A stretch of 36,114 nucleotides of DNA from a virus. This document shows positions 23,476 to 29,985 of the stretch, one piece after another (position 1 is the stretch's first letter; every line of letters begins with the position of its first letter). The position numbers were made by a program, and so were the translations under genes. The notes under the pieces are model-generated. The model ran no database searches. It saw only the letters and a program-made list of their open reading frames with translations, and was not told the DNA's origin. The stretch lies in the IMG/VR virus record IMGVR_UViG_3300036444_000037, positions 1 through 36,114 of that record; one strand, given 5' to 3'.

Positions 23476-24002
23476 TGTGGGCGCCCCAACCATTTCGCCA
23501 GGCCGTCCTTCAACGTATGGCCGCCCATGTAGAAGCCGGAGAATGTCGCGGTAAGCCAGAACAGCGTGTCGAACGGCAAGGCAGTCGCCATGGACGAGCC
23601 GGTACCGGCATCGACGGTCGGCACGATGACGAAGCGGAACAGCCATAAGCCGCCGAGGAACCACATCCAGGCCGGCCGCCATGCCCACGTCCAGGTAGGC
23701 TCTCCAACCTTGTCCATCTCGGCCTTCTGCAGCGCGATTGCCTGGGCCTGCTGGACGTTCCATTGAATGAGCAGATCCGGCGCTAGGCTCTCGGTCTCTT
23801 TGATCGCCGCGTCGATCTTCTCGGGCGGCTGCTCGGCGATCTCGTCCGGCTGAACGCCGAGCTTCTTCGCGACGGTGTCGATCACGACGCCACCGACCTC
23901 GGCTGCATCGTCGCCGAGGAAGCGCTCCAGGAGCGACTTGACCAGCGGCGCCCCGACACGCGTTGCGGCTTCGACAAGGATTGATCCAAGCACCGGGTCC
24001 AT
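23472..24002 (-). CDS. Holin-like protein (3TM-holin type)
   Basis: A 176-aa protein resembling 3TM-type holins. The N-terminal half is soluble with an amphipathic, alanine-rich helix (residues 1-30) and a region ending PPEKIDAAIKE. Two hydrophobic segments lie at about 109-130 (AWRPAWMWFLGGLWLFRF) and 141-161. The WxWAWRPAWMW motif is characteristic of this family. It overlaps the endolysin stop (TGATG), which supports a lysis role. How many helices cross the membrane cannot be told from the sequence. Confidence 0.8.
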   Translation of the reverse strand: MDPVLGSILVEAATRVGAPLVKSLLERFLGDDAAEVGGVVIDTVAKKLGVQPDEIAEQPPEKIDAAIKETESLAPDLLIQWNVQQAQAIALQKAEMDKVGEPTWTWAWRPAWMWFLGGLWLFRFVIVPTVDAGTGSSMATALPFDTLFWLTATFSGFYMGGHTLKDGLAKWLGRPQ

Positions 24003-24754
24003 CAGATCACCCCCAAGCCTTCGGCCTCGGCGGCGTACGCGGCGGCGCGCTGGCGATGAACGATGCTGCGGGTGATCAACATGATCGCGACGATCGCGCC
24101 CACGGCCAGGAGACCGCCTATCAACCAGCCGGCCAACTGGTCGGCATGGTGCGGGTTCACCAGCACGTCGCCGCCGCCACCGGCAGTGGCAGCCCCTGCC
24201 GTACCGCCGCTGGTCTGGGCAGTCTTCGCGCTCTTGGTTGCCGCCTGTTGCTCATCGGCAAGCTTGGCCTTGACGGTCGCGGCCGGCGCCGAGGCAGCAA
24301 GTGCCCAGGCGACCCCCTTGGCTTCGATCGCCGCGATACGCTTGCCCCAGCCGCGACCAAAGGTTTTCCAGATCTTGAGCGACTGGACGAAGCCGAGCCG
24401 CTTCGCGCAGAGCCGTTTCACTGTCTGGTGTGCCGGTCCACCGACCGACGCCTTGAGCCAGGATCTCGCGCGACCGACGCCAGAATTGACCGAAGCGTCG
24501 AAAGTGGCGAGATCCACGCCAGCCTCAAGACTGTCGCCATTCACCGCTTGCCAGTAATCCTGGCGGTAGATCTTGGCGACGTTGTCAGCCGAAATATTGC
24601 GGAGCTGGAGCTTGGTGGCGCTGGGGAAGTAGCGCCGATAAGTGGCAAGGGTGATCCCCTTCATGGTGGCGCCGCCCGGATCCTTCGGATGATCCGACCA
24701 GCCGCCCTCATAGGCGAGCGTCACTTTCAGGCTCGCGTTGAAATTCTCGCGCAT
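24002..24754 (-). CDS. Endolysin, GH108 family, with C-terminal membrane helix
   Basis: A 250-aa muramidase. Residues 1-140 match GH108 with EGGW (Glu 16 the likely catalytic acid), HPKDPGGATMKGIT and the VDLATFDASVNSG segment, and then the peptidoglycan-binding type end GPAHQTVKRL. A Thr/Ala/Gly linker (about 160-200) leads to one transmembrane helix at 208-229, followed by a basic tail. No N-terminal signal is seen. The C-terminal anchor is unusual for GH108 lysins of this size; it might tether the enzyme until the holin opens. ATG at 24754 has GGAG 8 bases upstream. The gene starts a late transcript below copy A of the repeat. Confidence 0.88.
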   Translation of the reverse strand: MRENFNASLKVTLAYEGGWSDHPKDPGGATMKGITLATYRRYFPSATKLQLRNISADNVAKIYRQDYWQAVNGDSLEAGVDLATFDASVNSGVGRARSWLKASVGGPAHQTVKRLCAKRLGFVQSLKIWKTFGRGWGKRIAAIEAKGVAWALAASAPAATVKAKLADEQQAATKSAKTAQTSGGTAGAATAGGGGDVLVNPHHADQLAGWLIGGLLAVGAIVAIMLITRSIVHRQRAAAYAAEAEGLGVI

Positions 24755-24779
24755 CGATACCGCTCCGGGCTGCAGAAAG

Positions 24780-24797
24780 GCCGGGCGATCACCCGGC
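24780..24797 (-). other. Leader hairpin upstream of the endolysin
   Basis: GCCGGG (24780-24785) pairs with CCCGGC (24792-24797) through a 6-base loop. On the minus strand CTTTCTG follows, a weak terminator look. It lies in the 105-base leader before the endolysin, so it may be an attenuator or a ribosome-site modulator. CATAAT (minus strand, 24802-24807 region) just upstream could be a -10 hexamer. Confidence 0.35.
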
Positions 24798-24823
24798 GAT
24801 TATGCCTGCAGCATGCGTGCGGT

Positions 24824-24858
24824 CGCGCGCGCGTATCATGCCTCCCTAGGCGGGCATG
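24824..24858 (-). promoter_or_regulatory. Late-block repeat, copy A, upstream of the endolysin
   Basis: A CGCGCGCGCG tract (24824-24833), TAT, then CATGCCTCCC, TA, GGCGGGCATG (24837-24858); the left arm has two mismatches to its partner. Its layout (CG tract, GTATCATG, 22-bp near-palindrome, 2-bp spacer) equals copy B. It begins 1 base past the Mor stop and 83 bases upstream of the endolysin start, where Mu has Plys. A Mor-controlled late promoter is the leading guess. Confidence 0.5.
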
Positions 24859-24859
24859 G

Positions 24860-25231
24860 TCAGTCGTCGAAGAGGAAGAGCTGTCGTGGATCCGCAGAGC
24901 CTTTGGCGGGCCGGGTGCCCATTCTGCGGAACATCTTGTCGATGCCGGTTTCGGTCAGCCCGAGCTTGCGGGCGATTTCGGCATTCGACATTCCAGTGGC
25001 GCGATAGTGGCGCGCCCGAGCCTCTCGCGCAAGAGGCACGCGGAGATAAGACCGGCCGTAGCGGCCGGCGAGTTGGTCGACGGCCACACGGCCGAGGATC
25101 GGTAGGAGCTGGTTCTCACGATCGGTTGAGGGAATGAAGAGCCGCGTTCCGCCGAACGCTTCCGCCAGGGCGAGGAATGCTGGCTCGCCGAGCAGGTTCT
25201 GCAGTTCCGTGGAAAGGCGGTCTTCGCTCAC
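24860..25231 (-). CDS. mor: Mor-type transcriptional activator
   Basis: A 123-aa Mor/C family activator. The dimerisation half has LSTELQNLLGEPAFLALAEAFGGTRLFIP (broken here), typical of the family; the C-terminal helix-turn-helix is MSNAEIARKLGLTETGIDKM (residues 81-100). Mor switches Mu from early to late expression; here one Mor-like gene sits next to the late operon and may do both middle and late activation. The GTG at 25231 has AGGTGG 4 bases upstream and is chosen over the ATG at 25339, which lies inside the opposite-strand gene. It lies 69 bases from the start of the exported protein, facing it divergently. Confidence 0.85.
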   Translation of the reverse strand: MSEDRLSTELQNLLGEPAFLALAEAFGGTRLFIPSTDRENQLLPILGRVAVDQLAGRYGRSYLRVPLAREARARHYRATGMSNAEIARKLGLTETGIDKMFRRMGTRPAKGSADPRQLFLFDD

Positions 25232-25243
25232 GCTGCCACCTGC

Positions 25244-25272
25244 TTGTGACGAAGGTCGTGTCGCGCTACGGT
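25244..25272 (+). promoter_or_regulatory. Possible promoter of the exported moron gene
   Basis: TTGTGA (25244-25249), 17 bases, and TACGGT (25267-25272) form a weak sigma-70-like pair just upstream of the plus-strand gene's ribosome site (GAGGAG at 25285-25290). The match is 4 of 6 and 3 of 6, so it is a suggestion only. An own promoter would be expected for a moron gene. Confidence 0.3.
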
Positions 25273-25299
25273 CGAAGAAGGCTTGAGGAGATTTTGACC

Positions 25300-25752
25300 A
25301 TGACGGTTCGTATTTGTTTGGCGATCGTGGCGGCCACATCGCTGGTCTCGCTCGCCGCAGCCGCTGAAATTGAAGAGACCAATATCATCGACGTGCTTGC
25401 TGCAGCACCGATCTATGATCCCGCAGCCGCAGAGACTTTCAAGCCGACCGAGGTGCTTACATCTCCATGCACCATCATATCCGCCAGCCTGACAAGCGCC
25501 CGGTGTGTTGTCCGTCAGAACAAAAAAACCATCGAGTACGTCGACCTCGAATTTGGTTCTTGGAGTGGTGACAAATGGCAGGACACACTCGACGCTGAAA
25601 CCAGGGCGGCTCTGGTCAAGCAGTGCAACGGCTACGAACCTACCGATAGCTGCAGCAGAAGGCTTCGCGGCTTCGCCTACCGGGCCGGACGTACAATGGG
25701 CAACCAAGTAGGCAACAACTTTCGTGTCTACAATATCTTGCCCGACCGCTGA
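25300..25752 (+). CDS. Exported protein of unknown function (moron)
   Basis: A 150-aa protein on the strand opposite to all neighbours. Residues 1-22 form a signal peptide (VRICLAIVAATSLVSLAAAA), cleaved near AAA-AEIEE. Four cysteines (SPC, ARC, KQC, DSC) in the mature part could make two disulfides in the periplasm. No known family recognised. GAGGAG lies 9 bases upstream of the ATG at 25300. Base use is less GC-rich than the rest. It sits between the early genes and mor, as a cargo gene inserted in a phage backbone. A lysogenic conversion or superinfection exclusion role is speculation. Confidence 0.75.
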   Translation: MTVRICLAIVAATSLVSLAAAAEIEETNIIDVLAAAPIYDPAAAETFKPTEVLTSPCTIISASLTSARCVVRQNKKTIEYVDLEFGSWSGDKWQDTLDAETRAALVKQCNGYEPTDSCSRRLRGFAYRAGRTMGNQVGNNFRVYNILPDR

Positions 25753-25757
25753 CCAAA

Positions 25758-25979
25758 TCATGCCAAGCCCCGCTCGATCGCCGCTTGCAGCTCCAACTGG
25801 CGGGCTGTGACCATGCGGAGGCGGAACTCCAGCTCCAGGCGCTTGTGGCTGTGCGGACGCAGAACGGCGATACGCGCGCGCAGTTCGCTCCGCTGCGCCT
25901 GCAGACGGTCGATCTCCAACTGCTCGTTCCAGACGAGCAGCGGCAGGGACTTCTCCTGGACTGAGCGCCGCACCATCAT
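25758..25979 (-). CDS. Small coiled-coil protein, end of early operon
   Basis: A 73-aa protein that is largely a single charged helix (LEIDRLQAQRSELRARIAVL and LELEFRLRMVTARQLELQAA). No family recognised. ATG at 25979 overlaps the upstream stop as TGATG and has GGAG 8 bases before it; a GTG at 25982 is possible. It ends 5 bases from the converging moron stop. It is the last gene of the early block before the opposite-strand gene. Confidence 0.6.
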   Translation of the reverse strand: MMVRRSVQEKSLPLLVWNEQLEIDRLQAQRSELRARIAVLRPHSHKRLELEFRLRMVTARQLELQAAIERGLA

Positions 25980-26218
25980 CACTGGCGCTCCAACCGCAAA
26001 CCGCGCTTGGTGCTGTTGAGCGTCAGGCCGTCAACCGATTTCCAGATCAGGCAAAGCGTATAGGTGCCGTCTTTGCGACGATGCAGGGATGAGGCCTTGG
26101 ACAAAGTCCAGCGAACCCCGACTTTCGCCAGCGGTGACTGGCCCAATTCGCTGGCCGCAAAACGCTCGATCACCGAGAAATCGATCTTCACGCGGCCGGT
26201 TCGGCGACGGGTGCTCAT
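25979..26218 (-). CDS. Small basic early protein, unknown function
   Basis: A 79-aa basic protein. The N-terminus (MSTRRRTGRVKIDFSVIERF) is Arg-rich, and the middle has a likely beta pair, GTYTLCLIW and VDGLTLN, ending in RGLRLERQ. Not recognised. It is coupled to its neighbours by ATGA at its start and TGATG at its end. DNA or RNA binding is possible from charge, but this is inference. Confidence 0.55.
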   Translation of the reverse strand: MSTRRRTGRVKIDFSVIERFAASELGQSPLAKVGVRWTLSKASSLHRRKDGTYTLCLIWKSVDGLTLNSTKRGLRLERQ

Positions 26219-26574
26219 TGGCGATCTCCGTCGATCAACTGCGCAGCCAGATACCTGTCACGCAGTGTGGCCGGCCGCACCTCCCCCTCGCGACCGAGGT
26301 CAGGCCACCATTCGTCATCACCCAATAGCCAGAGGTGGCGCATGGCGATGTTGTTCACGACACGATCGGCTGGCGGATAGACCTCAATGGTAACTGCCAC
26401 GCCGCCTGCGAGATTGTTCTTGATCGCCTGCAGCTCGTCCCAGGTGATGCTGCCGTCGTGCTCGACCGAAAGCAGGCAGAGATCCCAATCGAGATAGACG
26501 CGACTGGCGGCGGTCCATTCTTCTGGCCAGCCGGCATCCGCACGGGTGATTATTGGGCGGCTGCGGCTGGTCAT
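26215..26574 (-). CDS. Early phage protein, DUF7694-like
   Basis: A 119-aa protein with the pattern SITWDELQAIKNNLAGG, VTIEVYPPADRVVNN and MRHLWLLGDDEWWPDLGR, which looks like the small DUF7694-type proteins often seen in phages. The function of that group is unknown. Translation is coupled to GemA upstream by ATGA. The family assignment is from memory of the motif and should be treated as tentative. Confidence 0.55.
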   Translation of the reverse strand: MTSRSRPIITRADAGWPEEWTAASRVYLDWDLCLLSVEHDGSITWDELQAIKNNLAGGVAVTIEVYPPADRVVNNIAMRHLWLLGDDEWWPDLGREGEVRPATLRDRYLAAQLIDGDRQ

Positions 26575-27200
26575 TTTCGCACCGCCTGCCTGACCCGATC
26601 GCCAAGCGCGTTCATTACCGGCACCCAGTCGCCTTCATCCATCTGGTCGACTGGCTTGGCAACCTCGGCAACGAATGCACGAAAGGTCTGAAAGCTGGGA
26701 GCTTCCACGCTTTTGGCGATAAGGATGTTCCACTGCGCCACTGCGATCTGTGCGCCCGGCACCTTCATCCAGTCAGGCGTGATGATCGTGATGCTCCAAT
26801 CGACACTGGCCTGTCTGGCCATCCAGCCTTTCAGACCTTCGATCGCCTTCACGGCATCGCCGGCATCGTGGAGAAATCGTACGTGCGACAGGCCGGTCTG
26901 GCGCTCCACAAACGCAATCAGGGCTGCGTCATCGCGTTCCCGAACAATGCCGAGGTTCCATGCGGCGATCCAAAGCGCCTGCAGCTTCTTCGCGAACTTC
27001 CCCTCAAGCTGCTTTCGAGCCCCGCTCGAAGCGGGTTTGAACCCGCTGCGACGCAGTTCCTGGACAACGTCGTTCTGCTCGGCCGAGGACATATCCCGCA
27101 GCGAGCGTTTGCCAGTTACGCGATGGTAGACATCGCGCATCGCGTCGTCATCGAGCCCAAGCTGTTTCTTGGCGACATGGATTGCTGCGGTGGCGCTCAT
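26571..27200 (-). CDS. gemA: GemA-like regulatory protein (DUF1018, Mu gp16)
   Basis: A 209-aa protein of the GemA/DUF1018 family. The N-terminus AIHVAKKQLGLDDDAMRDVYHRVTGKRSLRDMS (broken here) and KLQALWIAAWNLGIVRERDD, followed by AFVERQTGLSHVRFLHDAGD, are the family signature. In Mu, GemA alters host DNA supercoiling and gene expression. The C-terminal 70 residues (ITIITPDWMKVPGAQIAV and on) are longer than in Mu. It overlaps both neighbours as ATGA. Confidence 0.85.
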   Translation of the reverse strand: MSATAAIHVAKKQLGLDDDAMRDVYHRVTGKRSLRDMSSAEQNDVVQELRRSGFKPASSGARKQLEGKFAKKLQALWIAAWNLGIVRERDDAALIAFVERQTGLSHVRFLHDAGDAVKAIEGLKGWMARQASVDWSITIITPDWMKVPGAQIAVAQWNILIAKSVEAPSFQTFRAFVAEVAKPVDQMDEGDWVPVMNALGDRVRQAVRK

Positions 27201-27406
27201 GACAGTGCCCTCTCGATGTCGATCGCCAGCCCGGTCAGGTTGACTTTCTCCGCGATGGCGCTCCCACCGTTCTCACTCGGGCAGCCGTGGTGATAGATGA
27301 CGGCTATGAGTTCGCCTCCGGTGTCAGCGGAGATGTCACAACCAGCAATTCGATACTTGATCGCCTCGGCCAGGGCGCATTCGATCTTGCGGACGAGCGT
27401 GTTCAT
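27197..27406 (-). CDS. Small early protein, unknown function
   Basis: A 69-aa protein with a central beta pattern (GCDISADTGGELIAVIYH) between two helices (VRKIECALAEAIKY and LAIDIERAL). Not recognised. It is joined to the DUF2786-like gene and to gemA by ATGA overlaps on both sides. Two cysteines are present, not in a metal motif. Confidence 0.55.
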   Translation of the reverse strand: MNTLVRKIECALAEAIKYRIAGCDISADTGGELIAVIYHHGCPSENGGSAIAEKVNLTGLAIDIERALS

Positions 27407-28083
27407 TGCGCACCGCCAATCTGCAGCGGCGCGCTGTCCGACGTTACGCCATTAGCCAAGGTCACCTGTTCCCCAGCTCGCCAGCCTTCATTGCGCGCCT
27501 GGTCGTGACGCTGTGGCGCCTCGCGCTGGGTGATGGTTCCCGTGTCGGGATATCTGGTTGCCAGCGCTTGCTGTGCTTCTTGCCGAGCGCTCTTGTCACG
27601 GACCGCGCCGAAGACCTCCACCAAGCGGTAGTGCAACCGAATGACCATGCCGTCGGAGAAGTCGGCAACCGCTGCACGCTTCGACTTGAGACCACGACGC
27701 CGTTTGTAGAAGGGCCCAGTCTTGAACTCGCGAACCGCGCGATCGATGGCCCTCTCCGTAACGTCGCGCAGATAGACAGCGATCTCTGGCCCCGGGGCTC
27801 GACCTATGAACTCAACCTCGCTGACACCGTTGGTGGTATGGATCAGCACAGCCGTGTTCGTGCAGCTTGCGATCACGGGCCAGAGCTTCGCCTTGATCGA
27901 ATACCCACGGCTCCCCTTTGATCGCTGCTCGTCCATGACGATGTCGGCTTCGCTGATTGCGTGGTCGCGCATCAACTGCGCAGCCTTCTCGGCCGCTGCG
28001 AGCGCTTCCGCCTCGGTGCAGCCTCGACCGACGTTCAACTCGCGCAGACGGCGAATTCGGTCTCGGATTTTCTGGTCAGCCAT
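27403..28083 (-). CDS. DUF2786-like early protein
   Basis: A 226-aa protein. Its first 50 residues resemble DUF2786: DQKIRDRIRRLRELN, then EAEALAAAEKAAQLMRDHAI. The following part (KLWPVIASCTNTAVLIHTT with RAIDRAVREFKTGP) resembles the companion C-terminal domain found with it in phages. Function unknown. ATG at 28083 is chosen; an open frame reaches 28161 but inside the upstream gene. It overlaps that gene by 8 bases. It may act on DNA in the lytic phase, but this is not established. Confidence 0.75.
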   Translation of the reverse strand: MADQKIRDRIRRLRELNVGRGCTEAEALAAAEKAAQLMRDHAISEADIVMDEQRSKGSRGYSIKAKLWPVIASCTNTAVLIHTTNGVSEVEFIGRAPGPEIAVYLRDVTERAIDRAVREFKTGPFYKRRRGLKSKRAAVADFSDGMVIRLHYRLVEVFGAVRDKSARQEAQQALATRYPDTGTITQREAPQRHDQARNEGWRAGEQVTLANGVTSDSAPLQIGGAQ

Positions 28084-28447
28084 TGGAGGCAATCTCCCTG
28101 GGCTCGATCGGCGCCGGGCCGGAACCCTGCAAATTGATGGGATCGTCCGCCTTGGCCACATGTGCAGCGGCCCTAAGGTGCCAGTTATTCAAAGCGCCAT
28201 GCCACCCGGTGGTCGACGTGGCTCGGATGCCTGCCATGTGAACCATGTGTACATCGCCCTTGGCGGTGAAGCGCGCATTGGCATCCCGCTGCAGTCGCTC
28301 ACGGATCCGCTGGTCGGCGGCGTCGACGCGGGCGCGCCAGTCGCCATAGTTGGCCTGGTCAAATGGCCCGGCTTCCTCGCGGGCGGCTTGCAACAACTCG
28401 CCCACCAGGCGGAGGAGTTGCTCTAGGTTTTCTTGCCAATGGGTCAT
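28076..28447 (-). CDS. Early protein, unknown function
   Basis: A 123-aa protein, helical at the start (NLEQLLRLVGELLQAAREEA, DWRARVDAADQRIRERLQRD) with a C-terminal part that has MVHMAG and TGWHGALNNW. Not recognised. It starts 9 bases past the DUF3164 stop and overlaps the DUF2786-like gene by 8 bases. Nothing in the sequence shows a membrane segment or a metal motif. Confidence 0.55.
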   Translation of the reverse strand: MTHWQENLEQLLRLVGELLQAAREEAGPFDQANYGDWRARVDAADQRIRERLQRDANARFTAKGDVHMVHMAGIRATSTTGWHGALNNWHLRAAAHVAKADDPINLQGSGPAPIEPREIASNG

Positions 28448-28456
28448 GGCAGCACC

Positions 28457-29074
28457 TCACGCGCTGGCCGCATCGAGGGAGACCGGGACATAAGTCTCGC
28501 TCTCGCCGACACGCCGATAGACGCGGAAATACCGCTTGGATCCGGTGATCTGGATACTGTCGGCGATGGCGCCCATCGCCTTCGCCCAGCGTTCATCTTC
28601 GATGTAGAGCCGACGCAGGCCGAGGATGCGCTCGACCGAAACCTTGCCCTGCTTGTCGACCTGGAAGGCATAGTCGACGAGCGCGCGAAGGTTCTTGTTC
28701 GAACCCTTGGCCCAGGTCTGGATGCATTCGTCGATGATTGCCTTGGCGACCTGGAGCCGCTCGTCGAAAGCCTTGCTCTCGCCACGGGCGACGACGATCC
28801 GAACCGAACCGTCGAAGTTGTAAAGGGTCATGTTGCCCTTCTTGCCGCCCATGGTGGCGCCGTATTCGGCTGCCGAGCGGTCAGCAAAGGCGGCGATGAG
28901 GTCGAAACACTTGTCGCGGAAGTCGGCGATGGTGCCCGAGATCTTGTCGGCCTCGTCCGCGATCGAGTTCACCAGGCGGTCACGATCTCGGTCGATCGGC
29001 TTGACCCTGTCCTTCGCCACAAGGCGACCTTCACGATCCTTGACGTAGCCGGTGGGAATTTCACTTACCTGCAT
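28457..29074 (-). CDS. DUF3164 protein of Mu-like phages
   Basis: A 205-aa DUF3164 protein, a near constant early gene of Mu-like phages. Typical are IPTGYVKDREGRLVAKDRV, a helical stretch around DKISGTIADFRDKCF, GGKKGNMTLYNFDGSVRI, and SKAFDERLQVAKAIIDECI. Function is unsettled. ATG at 29074 is preferred to the one at 29083 because AAGGA then has 8 bases of spacing; it overlaps the preceding gene by about 14 bases. Confidence 0.85.
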   Translation of the reverse strand: MQVSEIPTGYVKDREGRLVAKDRVKPIDRDRDRLVNSIADEADKISGTIADFRDKCFDLIAAFADRSAAEYGATMGGKKGNMTLYNFDGSVRIVVARGESKAFDERLQVAKAIIDECIQTWAKGSNKNLRALVDYAFQVDKQGKVSVERILGLRRLYIEDERWAKAMGAIADSIQITGSKRYFRVYRRVGESETYVPVSLDAASA

Positions 29075-29381
29075 GATCTTCATCCTTTGAGGTTTCGCCG
29101 CGCAGGGCGGCCATCAATTCGAGAACACGGTGGGTTTGCTGCTGGATGGCATCGTCTCGGACGTTGTCGTCGTGATCGTTGCCGGTGATCGGGAACTGCT
29201 CGGCGCGGGCCAGCAGCTCAGCCTCCACGCAGACCGCCCACATGCGCTCCGTGGCCATGGCCAGGGCGTAGATGGTTGCCGTGGTTGCGGCAGGTGCATT
29301 GCGCGCCGGATTGGCAAGGATGCGTCCAGCCGCATCGATCACGTCGACCTCGGCCATAGCTTCGAGCAGTGTCTTGCTCAT
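29061..29381 (-). CDS. Early protein, unknown function
   Basis: A 106-aa helical protein (TIYALAMATERMWAVCVEAE, THRVLELMAALRG) with acidic middle (GNDHDDNVRDD). Not recognised. It overlaps the upstream gene as ATGA. It precedes DUF3164 and may be co-translated with it. Confidence 0.55.
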   Translation of the reverse strand: MSKTLLEAMAEVDVIDAAGRILANPARNAPAATTATIYALAMATERMWAVCVEAELLARAEQFPITGNDHDDNVRDDAIQQQTHRVLELMAALRGETSKDEDHAGK

Positions 29382-29698
29382 GCGGCACCGCCTTTGGGGC
29401 GGCCGTCCGAAAACGGCCGCGGAACAAGCGGGAACAGGTGCACATTGGTCCCAGGCTGGCAGGCCAACTCGGCGATCCGCTCGCCTTCAACGTCGCGATC
29501 GGACTGCGCCAAGAGGTTCCACCGATGGCGCGAAATCTCGTGCGCATCTTTGAGCGCCACCTGCCCCATTTTCATGAGACCATCGGTCAGCTGCCTGACG
29601 TGCTCGGCCGAAAGGAAAACGCCGCCGATTTCATGCGGCAGAAAATCACGGCGCAACTGGAAGAGCTGATCGCTCAGATCATAGATGTTCTTGCTCAC
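29378..29698 (-). CDS. Early protein, unknown function (GTG start)
   Basis: A 106-aa protein with N-terminal helix (IYDLSDQLFQLRRDFLPHEI), a basic middle and a P/G-rich end. Not recognised. The start is GTG at 29698, overlapping the upstream TGA as GTGA, in line with the coupled pattern of the block. A plausible downstream ATG exists but would break the coupling. Confidence 0.55.
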   Translation of the reverse strand: MSKNIYDLSDQLFQLRRDFLPHEIGGVFLSAEHVRQLTDGLMKMGQVALKDAHEISRHRWNLLAQSDRDVEGERIAELACQPGTNVHLFPLVPRPFSDGRPKGGAA

Positions 29699-29985
29699 GA
29701 CTTCCTCCTGAAATCGGGGCGCAAAACCTTGCCGTCGCTGTGAGCCATCGGCGCAGTCAGTGCCTCTGAGGCTTCGTGCTCCATGAACCGGCGCCCGGCA
29801 CGATCGGCTTCAAGAAGCCTGAAGGCTTCCAGTTCGGCCTCCATGGATTGAACAATCCTGACCATGATGGCGAGTTGATCGGACAGAGCAGCCACCTGTT
29901 TGGATGGCACCTGCACCGTCATGCCGCGCCGGGCGTTGAAGTAATCTTCCAACTCCTTCAGCTTGTGTGAAAGCGCGGCGGTCAT
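29695..29985 (-). CDS. Small helical early protein after MuB
   Basis: A 96-aa protein of mostly helices (LSHKLKELEDYFNARRG, QVAALSDQLAIMVRIVQSME, FRLLEADRAGRRFMEHEA). Not recognised. The ATG at 29985 overlaps the MuB stop as ATGA and is chosen over the first in-frame ATG at 30015, which lies inside MuB. An accessory to transposition is possible by position only. Confidence 0.55.
   Translation of the reverse strand: MTAALSHKLKELEDYFNARRGMTVQVPSKQVAALSDQLAIMVRIVQSMEAELEAFRLLEADRAGRRFMEHEASEALTAPMAHSDGKVLRPDFRRKS

Noticed and set aside
23963-25105. 380-aa open frame on the plus strand over endolysin and mor
   Set aside because: Crosses two well supported minus-strand genes and the late promoter gap; no support of its own.
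24860-25339. Longer Mor with ATG at 25339
   Set aside because: The extension lies opposite the signal peptide region of the moron, is unlike Mor family N-termini, and the GTG at 25231 has a good ribosome site.
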